Notes under the pieces: generated by a model
What the model was told of the DNA's origin: nothing
Seen by the model: only the letters and a program-made list of their open reading frames with translations
Databases searched by the model: none
Position numbers and translations under genes: made by a program
NCBI GenBank assembly: GCA_018819105.1
Contig: JAHJQV010000004.1
Coordinates: 78,983 to 142,982 of the forward strand
Origin: Gammaproteobacteria bacterium
GTDB lineage: Bacteria; Pseudomonadota; Gammaproteobacteria; Xanthomonadales; Wenzhouxiangellaceae
DNA length: 64,000 bases
Direction of reading: 5' to 3'
In this document: piece by piece, positions 39,118-47,948 of the stretch
Layout: each line of letters opens with the position of its first letter
Numbering within the stretch: the first letter of the stretch is position 1

Positions 39118-39648
39118 TCAACTCTCACCCCCGCCTCGGCTGGCAGCGCGCAACTGCTGCAACAACTGCGCATGGCGCTGCTGGCCGTTCACATCCACAT
39201 TGCGCGGGTGCCGGGCAATCCAGTCCAGATAGGCCGCTGGCACCCCGGCATGCCGGGCACCGTGCTCGATCAGTTCGGCATACCAGTCATGCGGCAACAG
39301 TGAGTCATCGGTCCAGTCGGGCATGGCCAGATAGGCGAAGCAATCCAGTGTCTGCGGCTGCGGCTGCGCCAGCGTCACCTGCACGGTGACACAGTTATAG
39401 CCGTCACCCTCGAACTCGTCCAGCCGGGTTTTCATGCCGGCATCCAGCCGATACACCACACCCCAGGCATGGCTGTCGGCGCAGCGCAGCAGATTGCCTT
39501 TGCCGGAGCCGTCCTCGCCGCGTTTGTGCAGGGCCAGACGCCAACCGGGCAAGGCCACGGTAGCAACGCGCTCGATCACGCCCAGTCGCGCGCCGATGCG
39601 CAACGGGTGCAGGTTGGAACCGTAGGCCAGGTAATGCAGCTCAGTCAT
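39118..39648 (-). CDS. Gamma-glutamylcyclotransferase family protein
   Basis: A 176-aa GGCT-like protein. The diagnostic N-terminal LAYGSNLHP and the LDEFEGDGYN segment with the candidate catalytic Glu (about 80) are present. Members release 5-oxoproline from gamma-glutamyl peptides or amines, and some act in glutathione turnover; the exact substrate is not readable here. The start at 39648 was taken because it begins just before the conserved YGSN strand. It overlaps the thioesterase stop by 8 nt, so the two genes are coupled. It converges with the aminotransferase gene. Confidence 0.88.
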   Translation of the reverse strand: MTELHYLAYGSNLHPLRIGARLGVIERVATVALPGWRLALHKRGEDGSGKGNLLRCADSHAWGVVYRLDAGMKTRLDEFEGDGYNCVTVQVTLAQPQPQTLDCFAYLAMPDWTDDSLLPHDWYAELIEHGARHAGVPAAYLDWIARHPRNVDVNGQQRHAQLLQQLRAASRGGGES

Positions 39649-40039
39649 CGTGCAGGCTGAGCGGTACCGGGCGGTTGTCGTCGCCGACAGCCACAAACAC
39701 CATTTCTGCGCTCACCGCCAGATCCTGACCGCCCAGGTACATGTCCTCGCGGAACAACTGCACGCGGATGGTCATGCTGGTGGTGCCGACCCGGGTGACT
39801 TTGCCGACCAGCTCGACAATGCTGCCTTCGGGAATCGGCACCTTGAAATCGACCCGGTCCATGGATACCGTCACCGCCTTCTGTCGTGAAAATCGCGTGG
39901 CCACCAGAAAACCGACCTCATCCATCCACTGCAAGGCTGTTCCTCCATACAGGGTGTGGATGTGGTTGGTGTCCTGAGGAAACACCAGTTTGGTAATGCG
40001 CGTGGTGGAAGCCTCAACCCGCTTGCTGAAATTGCTCAT
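39641..40039 (-). CDS. Hotdog-fold acyl-CoA thioesterase, YciA-like
   Basis: A 132-aa single hotdog domain. The LYGGTALQWMDEVGF helix carries the active-site Asp (about 40), and the VDFKVPIPEGS segment supplies the second half-site. This is the BFIT/YciA type that hydrolyses acyl-CoAs, forming a homotrimer of dimers. It heads a two-gene unit with the gamma-glutamylcyclotransferase, which it overlaps. A typical housekeeping role is recycling CoA; the preferred chain length is unknown. Confidence 0.9.
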   Translation of the reverse strand: MSNFSKRVEASTTRITKLVFPQDTNHIHTLYGGTALQWMDEVGFLVATRFSRQKAVTVSMDRVDFKVPIPEGSIVELVGKVTRVGTTSMTIRVQLFREDMYLGGQDLAVSAEMVFVAVGDDNRPVPLSLHDD

Positions 40040-40093
40040 CGTGGTTTCCCGTTGGCAAAGTTGCCGGCATTATACCAAGCGCGCTCATATGCC

Positions 40094-40621
40094 TTACTGT
40101 GAGCGCAGCACCTGTGCGGCGGCATGCAGCACTGCGGCAACGCGCACGGCATCCTGAATGGCACTGGCGGAAATGCCGGCCTGCTGCAGCACTTTCTCAT
40201 GCGCGGTAATGCACATGCCGCAGCCGTTGATGGCAGAAACCGCCAGTGAGTAGAGCTCAAAGTCCGCCTTGTCGATGCCGGGATTGCCGATGACCGTCAT
40301 GCGCAGACGCGCCGGTAGCTGCTGGTATTCGTCGTTGCCGGCCAGATGCAGAAAGCGATAGTAGATGTTGTTCATCCCCATCAGCGCGGCGGCCGCCAGC
40401 GCGGCATTGCTGTGCGCCTCGTCCAGATGTGCCGAGGCATCGGCCTGCACCGCCTCCAGCAAAGGCTTGTGACCACAGGCTGCAGCGCAGGCCAGTGCCG
40501 TGCCCCACAGTTGCTGTGCATTGAGATTCGGACTGCCATCCTCACTGATGACGCTGCCCAGATTGACGCGAATGTCCTTGGCATAATCGGGAATGGTCGC
40601 TTTGATATCGCTGATCGACAT
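40094..40621 (-). CDS. ahpD: Alkyl hydroperoxide reductase AhpD-type
   Basis: A 175-aa AhpD-family carboxymuconolactone-decarboxylase fold with the redox site GCGMCITAHE (Cys 134, Cys 137, His 141). In mycobacteria AhpD is the adaptor that reduces AhpC, using electrons from dihydrolipoamide dehydrogenase and SucB. ATG 40621 was chosen because GAGGT precedes it. It lies 98 nt downstream of ahpC, with an intrinsic terminator in between, so ahpD expression probably depends on readthrough. The full AhpC/AhpD pairing here replaces the AhpF-type reductase. Confidence 0.93.
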   Translation of the reverse strand: MSISDIKATIPDYAKDIRVNLGSVISEDGSPNLNAQQLWGTALACAAACGHKPLLEAVQADASAHLDEAHSNAALAAAALMGMNNIYYRFLHLAGNDEYQQLPARLRMTVIGNPGIDKADFELYSLAVSAINGCGMCITAHEKVLQQAGISASAIQDAVRVAAVLHAAAQVLRSQ

Positions 40622-40664
40622 ATCTACCTCGTGCATGATCAATTTGCATCTAACAATTTGCAGC

Positions 40665-40691
40665 TAAAAAGAGGCCGCCCGGTGGGCGGCC
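40665..40691 (-). terminator. Intrinsic terminator between ahpC and ahpD
   Basis: GGCCGCCC (40673-40680), loop GGT, GGGCGGCC (40684-40691) form a perfect 8-bp GC stem. On the minus strand it is followed by TCTTTTT. It lies 29 nt after the ahpC stop and 44 nt before the ahpD start, so it would set a lower level for ahpD. Confidence 0.85.
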
Positions 40692-40719
40692 AGAAAACCG
40701 GAGCAAAATCGGTGTGGGA

Positions 40720-41259
40720 TCAGGCCACTTTGAGTGTTTCTTCACCCTTGGTCCAGTTGCACGGACACAACTCGTCACTCTGCAGCGCATCCAGAATGCG
40801 CAGGGTTTCCTTCGGATTGCGGCCCACGTTCATGTCGGTCACGGAGACATGACGGATAATGCCTTCGGGATCGACCAGGAAGGTGGCGCGCATGGAAACA
40901 CCTTCTTCCGGGTGCAGAATGCCCAGCGCAGAGGACAGCTCACGCTTGATGTCTGCCAGCATCGGGAACGGCAGATCGCGCAGATCGTCATGATCACGGC
41001 GCCAGGCCATGTGCACGAACTCGGAATCGGTGGAGCCGGAAAGAATCTGGCAGTCACGGTCGTCGAATTCGGACTTCAGGTCACCGAATGCCTTGATCTC
41101 GGTCGGGCAGACGAAGGTGAAGTCTTTCGGGTAGAAGAACACCAGCAGCCATTTGCCGGGGAAACTGTCGTTGCTGATGTCGGTGAAAGCATTCTGGATG
41201 TCGGTGGACACAGTTGCTTTGAGATTGAACTGGGGGAACTTGTCGCCAATGGTTAACAT
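40720..41259 (-). CDS. ahpC: Peroxiredoxin AhpC, mycobacterial-type
   Basis: A 179-aa 2-Cys peroxiredoxin. Peroxidatic Cys 51 lies in FTFVCPTE and the C-terminal resolving pair is CPCNW (Cys 165 and Cys 167), the arrangement seen in AhpC proteins reduced by AhpD. It detoxifies alkyl and hydrogen peroxides and peroxynitrite in the cytoplasm. AAGGAG precedes the ATG. A TTGATC-N17-GATAAT promoter, with an OxyR site directly upstream of it, shows likely OxyR activation. It is divergent from oxyR and is followed by a strong terminator and then ahpD. Confidence 0.97.
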   Translation of the reverse strand: MLTIGDKFPQFNLKATVSTDIQNAFTDISNDSFPGKWLLVFFYPKDFTFVCPTEIKAFGDLKSEFDDRDCQILSGSTDSEFVHMAWRRDHDDLRDLPFPMLADIKRELSSALGILHPEEGVSMRATFLVDPEGIIRHVSVTDMNVGRNPKETLRILDALQSDELCPCNWTKGEETLKVA

Positions 41260-41303
41260 GTCATACTCCTTTGTGCTAGTGGGTTTAGAGCCAATGTGGT
41301 GTC

Positions 41304-41332
41304 ATTATCTGTCAGCCTGAACTATAGATCAA
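41304..41332 (-). promoter_or_regulatory. ahpC promoter
   Basis: On the minus strand TTGATC (41327-41332) and GATAAT (41304-41309) are 17 nt apart. The OxyR site begins immediately upstream at 41333, the usual geometry for OxyR activation. Confidence 0.6.
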
Positions 41333-41369
41333 ATTGAATGATTTGATTGTATCAATAGTCACAGGCTAT
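41333..41369. promoter_or_regulatory. OxyR binding site between ahpC and oxyR
   Basis: The oxyR-proximal half ATAGTCACAGGCTAT (41355-41369) fits ATAG-N7-CTAT exactly. After the expected 7-nt spacer, the ahpC-proximal half (41333-41347) is degenerate. The full site abuts the ahpC -35 and overlaps the oxyR -35/-10, consistent with activating ahpC and repressing oxyR. Confidence 0.65.
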
Positions 41370-41379
41370 AATTTATTGC

Positions 41380-42285
41380 ATGAACCTGCGCGCGTTACAA
41401 TATCTGGTCACTCTGGCAGAATTAAAGCACTTCAGCCGCGCCGCCGAAGCCTGTTTTGTCAGCCAGCCCACTTTGAGCACGCAGATCCAGAAACTGGAGC
41501 AGGAGCTGGGCGTGCAATTGCTGGAACGCAGCCCACGCAAACTGATGCTGACGCCGATCGGTGAGGACATCGTCGCCCGTGCCCGCAACATCATTGCCGA
41601 GGTGGCGGCCATGAAACAGCAGGCGCGGATGAGCCTGGATCCGGGTTCCGCCAGCCTGCGGCTGGGCATATTCCCAACCCTGGCACCATACCTGCTGCCG
41701 CACGTGGTGCCGGTGATCCGCCAGCACTACCCGCAGCTGTCACTACAGTTGTTCGAAGAGAAAACCGACAACATCATTCGCCTGCTGGGCGAAGGCAAGC
41801 TGGATGCCGGTCTGCTGGCGTTGCCGGTCGATGATCATCGACTGGATCACATCGAGCTGTTCACCGAACCGTTCGTGCTGGTGACGCCGATCGATCATGA
41901 ACTGGCACATCACGACAGCGTCACCATCGCTGATCTGCAGGATCATTCGCTGCTGTTGCTGGAAGAAGGCCACTGTCTGCGTGATCAGGCACTGGAAGTG
42001 TGCAAGCTCGGCGGCGTCACCGAGCGGCTCGATTTTCACGCCACCAGCATGGAAACACTGCGCCAGATGGTCGCCGCCGGCACCTGCATCACGCTGATGC
42101 CAAACATGGCGGTGCAGCCGCCGGTGCCACCGAACCGCGACATCAAAGTGATCCCGTTCACCGAACCGGCCCCCAGCCGCAGCATTGCCCTGTTCTGGCG
42201 CAAAAGCAGCGCACTGGCGGATTTTCTGCGCGAACTGGCACCATTGTTTGCGCAACTGGACAAACAGCTGCTTACCACCACCTGA
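41380..42285 (+). CDS. oxyR: Hydrogen peroxide-sensing LysR-type regulator OxyR
   Basis: A 301-aa LysR-family regulator. The N-terminal winged HTH includes FSRAAEACFVSQPTLSTQIQ. The sensor domain has the OxyR signature LLEEGHCLRDQALEVC with the redox pair Cys 199 and Cys 208, the same numbering as E. coli. Oxidation forms this disulphide and activates ahpC and similar genes. A TATAAT (41367-41372), with TTGATT 18 nt upstream of it, ends only 7 nt before the ATG, and there is no ribosome-binding site. The mRNA is probably leaderless. The divergent ahpC is the obvious target. Confidence 0.97.
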   Translation: MNLRALQYLVTLAELKHFSRAAEACFVSQPTLSTQIQKLEQELGVQLLERSPRKLMLTPIGEDIVARARNIIAEVAAMKQQARMSLDPGSASLRLGIFPTLAPYLLPHVVPVIRQHYPQLSLQLFEEKTDNIIRLLGEGKLDAGLLALPVDDHRLDHIELFTEPFVLVTPIDHELAHHDSVTIADLQDHSLLLLEEGHCLRDQALEVCKLGGVTERLDFHATSMETLRQMVAAGTCITLMPNMAVQPPVPPNRDIKVIPFTEPAPSRSIALFWRKSSALADFLRELAPLFAQLDKQLLTTT

Positions 42286-42307
42286 CTGCCACAGTCAGAT
42301 CGGTGGT
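42277..42307. terminator. Hairpin between convergent oxyR and ung
   Basis: CTGACTG-CCA-CAGTCAG (42282-42298) contains the stop codons of both genes and is extended by ACCAC/GTGGT (42277-42281, 42303-42307). It has no long U-run, so it is a modest bidirectional terminator candidate. Confidence 0.45.
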
Positions 42308-42999
42308 GCCTGCACCTGCGCCGGCAGCTGCCAGTCAATCGCCGCCTGGCCATGGCTTTGCAGCCAGGCATTGCTCTGTGAGAAATGCCGGCAACCGAGA
42401 AAACCGCGATGCGCTGACAACGGCGAGGGATGCGGTGCCTGCAGCACCAGGTGTTTCTGCCGGTCAACGATGCTGCCCTTGCGCTGAGCGTAGCTGCCCC
42501 AGAGCATGAACACCAGACCATCCCGCTGTGCATTGAGCGCGGCAATGGCGGCATCGGTAAAGCGCTCCCAGCCACGGTTCTGATGCGCCCCGGCCTGGCC
42601 GCGCTCCACCGTCAGCACGGCATTCAGCAGCAGCACGCCCTGCGCTGCCCAGGGCAGCAGGCAACCGTGCTGCGGTGGTGCAAAGCCCACATCGCTGTGC
42701 AGTTCGCGATAGATGTTGTGCAGGGAGGGTGGCACTTTGGTGCCCGGCAGCACGGAAAAGCACAGCCCATGCGCCTGACCCGGCCCGTGGTAGGGATCCT
42801 GGCCGATGATCACCACTCGCACCTGGGCAAAAGGTGTGTGGTCGAAGGCGGCAAAAATGTTTTTTGCGACAGGGTAAATTTGCGCACCTGCCTCAATGCG
42901 GGCACGCAGGAATGCGCGCAGCTGCTGCATGTAGTCCTGTTCGAACTCGGGCTGCAGCTGCGCCAGCCAGCCTGGCTCCAGCTTGATGTGTTGGCTCAT
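42295..42999 (-). CDS. ung: Uracil-DNA glycosylase, family 1
   Basis: A 234-aa base-excision repair enzyme that removes uracil from DNA. It contains the catalytic water-activating motif [13 protein letters not shown] (Asp 68) and the minor-groove loop [10 protein letters not shown] with its His. Length and motifs are those of family 1. The ATG at 42999 was chosen; an in-frame TTG four codons earlier has no better context. It is convergent with oxyR and diverges from the NADPH reductase at 43108. Confidence 0.97.
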   Translation of the reverse strand: MSQHIKLEPGWLAQLQPEFEQDYMQQLRAFLRARIEAGAQIYPVAKNIFAAFDHTPFAQVRVVIIGQDPYHGPGQAHGLCFSVLPGTKVPPSLHNIYRELHSDVGFAPPQHGCLLPWAAQGVLLLNAVLTVERGQAGAHQNRGWERFTDAAIAALNAQRDGLVFMLWGSYAQRKGSIVDRQKHLVLQAPHPSPLSAHRGFLGCRHFSQSNAWLQSHGQAAIDWQLPAQVQAPPI

Positions 43000-43107
43000 G
43001 TTCGGGAGCAATCGGTCATGGATCCGGTTAGAATAATGTCACGAATGCATGCTCTCAAACATTTGCAGACAGCATGCAGCGATCCAGCTTAAACCAACGG
43101 ACCATCC

Positions 43108-44130
43108 ATGACCATCCAGACTGACGCATTGATCATAGGCGCCGGCCCCTGTGGCCTGTTTCAGGTGTTTGAACTCGGCCTGCTCAACATTCACGCCCAC
43201 ATCGTCGACAGCCTGCCGCAACCGGGCGGCCAATGTGCCGAGTTGTATCCGGAAAAACCGATCTATGACATTCCCGCTCTGCCGGTGGTCGGTGCCCAGG
43301 AACTCATTGATCGGCTCATGCAGCAGATCAAGCCGTTTGACCCGCAGTTCCATCTTGGTCAGCAGGTCACCGAACTGCAACCGCAGGAAGATGGCCGCTT
43401 CCGCGTCAAAACCAGTACCGGCACCGGGTTTGACGCCGGCAGTGTCATCATCGCCGCCGGTCTCGGTGCGTTTTCACCGCGCCAGCTCAAGGCTCCGGGT
43501 GCCGCCGAATTCATTGACACCAGCATCCACAACAAGGTCATAGACCCGACCCGCCTGCACGGCCAGAAACTGGCCATACTCGGCGGCGGCGACTCGGCGC
43601 TGGACTGGGCACTGGCGCTGTGCGAGCAGGCTGCGTCGCTGGCGCTGATCCATCGCCGCGAGGACTTCCGCGCCCAGCCGGCCTCGGTCAGCAAGATGCA
43701 GGAACTGGTGGCGGCAGACAAAATGTCACTGCATGTCGGCAATGTCATCAATGTGCTGTCCAGCGATGGTCGCCTGCACGGCCTGGAACTGATCAACCGC
43801 GGCGGTGAAAAAAGCCGGGTCGAGTGTGATCAGGTGCTGGTGTTCTGGGGCCTGGCGCCGAATCTCGGTCCGATCGCGGATTGGCACCTGGAACTGGACA
43901 AGCGCGCGCTGCAGGTGGACACGGAAAAATTCCAGACCAGCATACCCGGCATTTTCGCGGTCGGCGACATCAACACCTATCCAGGCAAGAAAAAGCTGAT
44001 CCTGTCCGGCTTTCATGAGGCCGCGCTGGCCGCATTCGGTGTGCAACAGCACCTGCACCCGGAGCAGAAAGTGCGACTGCAGTACACCACCACCAGCCCG
44101 ATCATGCACGAGCGTCTGGGTGTGGCCTGA
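43108..44130 (+). CDS. Ferredoxin/flavodoxin-NADP+ reductase, thioredoxin-reductase-like
   Basis: A 340-aa FAD enzyme. The FAD-binding GAGPCGLFQ begins at 12, the NAD(P)H-binding GGGDSALDWA lies at about 155, and the second FAD contact is GIFAVGDINTYPGKKKL. It lacks the CxxC of thioredoxin reductases, matching the TrxR-like ferredoxin-NADP reductases (FNR2 group). It probably passes electrons between NADPH and ferredoxin or flavodoxin; the partner is not in the window. It is divergent from ung across a 108-nt gap. Confidence 0.9.
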   Translation: MTIQTDALIIGAGPCGLFQVFELGLLNIHAHIVDSLPQPGGQCAELYPEKPIYDIPALPVVGAQELIDRLMQQIKPFDPQFHLGQQVTELQPQEDGRFRVKTSTGTGFDAGSVIIAAGLGAFSPRQLKAPGAAEFIDTSIHNKVIDPTRLHGQKLAILGGGDSALDWALALCEQAASLALIHRREDFRAQPASVSKMQELVAADKMSLHVGNVINVLSSDGRLHGLELINRGGEKSRVECDQVLVFWGLAPNLGPIADWHLELDKRALQVDTEKFQTSIPGIFAVGDINTYPGKKKLILSGFHEAALAAFGVQQHLHPEQKVRLQYTTTSPIMHERLGVA

Positions 44131-44271
44131 AATCATCCAGCAACATTGCGGGTTTATTGCTATATTGAATCGCCCCGCCCATCGCCACAGCATCTCATGC
44201 CGACAGGCATGTAAAATCATGCTGCGCTGCACAGGGATGAATGATTCATCAACTCACGGAAGATCACCATT

Positions 44272-46572
44272 ATGAACAGAACCATCCCTGTCTTGCTGCT
44301 GGTCTGCAGCAGTCTCCTGCTGATGCCCACATCCGCGCATGCCAGCAACGCCAGCAACAGCGACCGTCAGCTTGCCCTGCAAACCATCGGCAGCGCCCTG
44401 TCGCTGGACGCTGCGGAGCTGGAACAGATTGAAATCACCGACATTTACCGTAGCCGCCACAACGGTGTGCTGCATGTGTATTACCGCCAGCGGCTTGACG
44501 GCATTCCGATCATCAACGCCCCTGGCAACCTCAACCTGACCAGCGATGGCCGCCTGCTCAGCAATCACTCCAGACTGCTGACCGCGCTGGACCAGCGCAA
44601 CCCCGCCCGCACCCCGCTGCTGGCCGCCGACCAGGCCGTGCTGGCACTGGCTGCAGATCGCAATCTGCCAGCGGTGAGCGCACTGCAAAGCCTCGACAGC
44701 GCAGGTGAGGCACGCCGATTCCTGCAGCCACTGCTGTCGCAGGAGCCGATCAAGGCGAACCTGGTCTACCGTGTGGAAGACGATCAGCTGCGGCTGGCCT
44801 GGGCGGTTGAGATCAACAGCATGCATGTGGACAACAACTGGTGGCATGGTTGGGTCGACAGCCAGAGCGGACGCGTGCTGGCAGTGGAGAACTGGGTCAA
44901 TGATGCCAGCTACCGCGTGTTTGAAATCCCCAAGGAAGCGCCGATGGATGGCCCGGAAACGCTTGCCGTTGATCCAGAGAACGCGGTCGCCTCGCCATTG
45001 GGCTGGCACGACGACGGCAGCACCCAGTTCACCGACACCCGCGGCAACAACGTGCTGGCGCAGGAAGACACCGACGCCAACAATGGTGGCGGACGACGCC
45101 CGGATGGTGGCGCCGGATTGCTGTTTGACTTCCCGCTGGATCTGGCCACGCAGAACCCGCCGCAGTATGAGGATTTTGCCATCAGCAACCTGTTCTACTG
45201 GAACAACATCGTGCACGATGTGCTGTATCAGTATGGCTTTGATGAAGTCTCCGGCAACTTCCAGACCAACAATTTCGGCCTTGGCGGCAACGGCAATGAC
45301 GCCGTGCGTGCCGATGCGCAGGACGGCTCCAGCACCAACAATGCCAATTTCGGGACTCCTCCGGATGGCTCGGCACCGCGCATGCAGATGTTTGTCTGGA
45401 CCGGTGCCAGCCCTGCCGTGCTGGCGATTGACAGTCCACCAGCGATTGCCGGTGACTACACCGCAGCACCGGCCGGTTTCGGCACACCGATAGATGCCAC
45501 CGGCATTGCTGGCACGCTGGAACTGGTCAGCGACGGCAGCGGCAACCCGACCGAAGGCTGTGCCGCGCTGGTCGATTTTACCGCCGGCAACATCGCCGTG
45601 GTTGATCGCGGCAGCTGTGAGTTCGGTGCCAAGGGTGTGAACGCGCAGAATGCAGGTGCCATCGGCATGATTGTGATCAACAATGCCGCCGGCAATGGCA
45701 CGATCAGCATGGGTGCCGGTGCCCAGGGCGGGAATGTCAGCATTCCGGCCGCCATGATCGGCAACGACGATGGCCAGATCATTCGCGCGGAACTGGGCGG
45801 CGTGATCAGCGGCAGTCTGTCCAACCCCAATGGCCCGGGACTGGATCGTGACAGCGATCTGGATGCCGGCGTGATCGCGCATGAATATGGCCATGGTCTG
45901 TCTAACCGACTGACCGGCGGCCCGGCCAGCACCAGCTGCCTGTTTGGCGCTGAACAGCAGGGCGAAGGCTGGAGTGACTATCTGGCGCTGGTGTTCACCC
46001 ACGAAGCCGGTGACACCGCCGACACCCCGCGCGGAGTCGGCCGCTATCTGATCTTCCAGGAGAACAACCCCGTCGCTGGCATCCGGCCGTTCCCGTATAC
46101 CCGCGACATGTCGGTGAATCCGCTGACCTACGGCGACATTGTCTCCGCCGGTCAGGCCGGCAGTCCGATTTCCATTCCGCATGGCGTCGGCACGGTGTGG
46201 AACACCATGCTGTGGGATATGTACTGGAACCTGATCGACAAACATGGCTATGACCCTGACATCTACAACGGCACCGGCGGCAATAACATCGCCACTCAGA
46301 CGGTGGTGGATGGCCTTAAGCTGCAGCCATGTGGTCCGACGTTCGTCACCAGTCGCAACGCCCTGCTGGATGCCGACCTGGCCAACAACGGCGGTGCCAA
46401 CGAGTGTGAAATCTGGGAAGCGTTTGCCCGTCGCGGTGTTGGCTTCAGTGCCTCCGACGGTGGCAGTCCGAACACGCTGGCGGTGACAGAGTCGTTTGAT
46501 CTGCCGCCTCAGTGTGCGCCACTGCAGGAAGTTTTCCTGGTTGACGGCTTTGAAGATCTGCCGCCGCAGTAA
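44272..46572 (+). CDS. Secreted M36 (fungalysin-type) metallopeptidase with PA domain
   Basis: A 766-aa zinc protease with a signal peptide (1-24). A propeptide-like domain (FTP/PepSY, about 30-215) contains the RQRLDGIPIINA segment. A PA domain is inserted at about 405-515, and the zinc site HEYGHGLSNRL has its first His at 537. Tail residues VFLVDGFEDLPPQ form a DGFE-type ending. M36 enzymes are thermolysin-like and secreted, degrading extracellular proteins and peptides. GGAAGA precedes the ATG. It ends 18 nt before the SIMPL gene, which may share its transcript. Confidence 0.93.
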   Translation: MNRTIPVLLLVCSSLLLMPTSAHASNASNSDRQLALQTIGSALSLDAAELEQIEITDIYRSRHNGVLHVYYRQRLDGIPIINAPGNLNLTSDGRLLSNHSRLLTALDQRNPARTPLLAADQAVLALAADRNLPAVSALQSLDSAGEARRFLQPLLSQEPIKANLVYRVEDDQLRLAWAVEINSMHVDNNWWHGWVDSQSGRVLAVENWVNDASYRVFEIPKEAPMDGPETLAVDPENAVASPLGWHDDGSTQFTDTRGNNVLAQEDTDANNGGGRRPDGGAGLLFDFPLDLATQNPPQYEDFAISNLFYWNNIVHDVLYQYGFDEVSGNFQTNNFGLGGNGNDAVRADAQDGSSTNNANFGTPPDGSAPRMQMFVWTGASPAVLAIDSPPAIAGDYTAAPAGFGTPIDATGIAGTLELVSDGSGNPTEGCAALVDFTAGNIAVVDRGSCEFGAKGVNAQNAGAIGMIVINNAAGNGTISMGAGAQGGNVSIPAAMIGNDDGQIIRAELGGVISGSLSNPNGPGLDRDSDLDAGVIAHEYGHGLSNRLTGGPASTSCLFGAEQQGEGWSDYLALVFTHEAGDTADTPRGVGRYLIFQENNPVAGIRPFPYTRDMSVNPLTYGDIVSAGQAGSPISIPHGVGTVWNTMLWDMYWNLIDKHGYDPDIYNGTGGNNIATQTVVDGLKLQPCGPTFVTSRNALLDADLANNGGANECEIWEAFARRGVGFSASDGGSPNTLAVTESFDLPPQCAPLQEVFLVDGFEDLPPQ
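46531..46572 (+). other. C-terminal DGFE-type tail
   Basis: The last codons encode VFLVDGFEDLPPQ, well beyond the catalytic domain. It is shared with three other exported proteins of unrelated fold in this window. Confidence 0.55.
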
Positions 46573-46590
46573 GCGGACTGCCAGGTTGCC

Positions 46591-47328
46591 ATGAAACAAA
46601 CTGCGCAATCACCCGGCGGTCACTGGCTGGCAGGCACACTGCCAGCCGCATTGCTCGGTCTGGCCCTGATCGTTGCCGCCGCCATCGGCGGCAACGCCCT
46701 GCTCGACTTCAAGCGGCTGGACCGCTACGTCACCGTCAAGGGGCTGGCTGAACAGGAGGTGCAGGCCGACCTGACGATATGGCCGATCAGCTATACCGTC
46801 ACCGCCGATTCGCTTAACGAGTTGCAGGCGCAGCTGGAAGCCGCTGCCGACACCATCACTGCCTATCTCAAGCTGCATGCATTCAGCGACCAGGACCTGA
46901 CCCGGTCACCACCGCGGATCACCGATTTCTATGCCCAGTCTTACAGCAACACCCGACCACCGGAACGCTACCAGGCGGTCGGCAACATCACCGTACAGAG
47001 CCAGCAAATCACCGCAGTAAAGACCGCGCTGCAGTCCATCGGCAATCTGCTCAGCGACGGCATCATGCTGGCACAGGATTACAGCTTCGGTGGTTCGGCG
47101 CAGTTTCTCTACACCAGTCTGAATGACATCAAACCGGCCATGATCGCCGACGCCACGGCCAACGCACGTGAAGCGGCGCGGCAATTTGCCAAAGATTCCG
47201 GCAGCAAGGTCGGTGGCATACGCACTGCCAATCAGGGCCTGTTCACCATCACTGAGCGCGACAGCAATTCACCGGATGTCAAAATCGTGCGGGTGGTCAG
47301 TACGGTGCAGTTTTACCTGCGCGATTGA
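46591..47328 (+). CDS. SIMPL domain periplasmic protein
   Basis: A 245-aa protein with one N-terminal membrane anchor (about 13-33) followed by the SIMPL/DUF541 domain: VTVKGLAEQEVQADLTIWPISY, then YSNTRPPERYQAVGNITVQS and a C-terminal SVVSTVQFYLRD-like ending. SIMPL proteins (for example YggE) form ring-like periplasmic oligomers and are linked to oxidative or heat stress, with no enzymatic role known. It lies 18 nt after the M36 protease and overlaps, tail to tail, 16 nt of the lipoprotein gene on the other strand. Confidence 0.88.
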   Translation: MKQTAQSPGGHWLAGTLPAALLGLALIVAAAIGGNALLDFKRLDRYVTVKGLAEQEVQADLTIWPISYTVTADSLNELQAQLEAAADTITAYLKLHAFSDQDLTRSPPRITDFYAQSYSNTRPPERYQAVGNITVQSQQITAVKTALQSIGNLLSDGIMLAQDYSFGGSAQFLYTSLNDIKPAMIADATANAREAARQFAKDSGSKVGGIRTANQGLFTITERDSNSPDVKIVRVVSTVQFYLRD

Positions 47329-47915
47329 TCCTGCAGCCAGACGCTCAAGTCGCTGAGCAAATCCTGACTGGCGGCATCCATGGCTCTCGCTGCACTGTCT
47401 GCTGAACTGATTTCGGCATCGTGGCGCACCTCAAACAGCCGACTGCTGTGGTCGTCATCGCCAGCAGACCAGGTCGCCAGCAGGCTGATGCGGGCCTGCG
47501 CCTGTTGCGCCGCATCGATCTCGATCTGCATGGCACGCAAGGCCAGCGTCAGGCTCCCTGCAGTTGCGGTCGACGGCACCGCCACGGCCACACCAGCAGT
47601 TTCCAGTGACTCGATCAGCGTCTGCCGAAGCAGTTCCGGTGCCGGCATCGCCCAGCGAAAATCCGCCAGCGGCTGCACCCGGCTGTTGGCCTGCATCACC
47701 CACAAACGCTGACTGTCCAGCAGCCGCGAACTGCTGATGTTCAACGCCAGCGCCAGTGGTACAGCAGCAGGCTCTGCCGCAGTCTGTTGCAAGGCACTGA
47801 GCCGATACAGCAGTACCGGTTCCGACTCACTGCTGATGCTGACGCACCCGCTAACTGCCAGCAGTACGACAATGCCAATCAGGCCATGATACGTTTCACG
47901 CAAGCTCAAGCGCAT
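47313..47915 (-). CDS. ABC-type transport auxiliary lipoprotein, PqiC-like
   Basis: A 200-aa lipoprotein with lipobox VSGC (Cys 24) and an ABC_trans_aux/PqiC-like domain (YRLSALQQ, LALNISSSRLLDSQRLWVM, then RWAMPAPELLRQTLI). It is the last gene of a set with an MCE protein, ATPase and permease. PqiC-like lipoproteins form an outer-membrane ring that receives lipid from MCE tunnels. This gives a lipid-transport set with a lipoprotein where the canonical Mla operon would have MlaC. Its 3' end overlaps the SIMPL gene by 16 nt on the opposite strand. Confidence 0.85.
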   Translation of the reverse strand: MRLSLRETYHGLIGIVVLLAVSGCVSISSESEPVLLYRLSALQQTAAEPAAVPLALALNISSSRLLDSQRLWVMQANSRVQPLADFRWAMPAPELLRQTLIESLETAGVAVAVPSTATAGSLTLALRAMQIEIDAAQQAQARISLLATWSAGDDDHSSRLFEVRHDAEISSADSAARAMDAASQDLLSDLSVWLQDQSRR

Positions 47916-47948
47916 AATCTCAATCCATGAAGCAAGGGAAAAGTGGGC

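Noticed and set aside
44254..46608. A 784-codon minus-strand frame opposite the M36 protease
   Set aside because: The M36 zinc motif and PA domain are intact on the plus strand; this frame lacks a start context and motifs.
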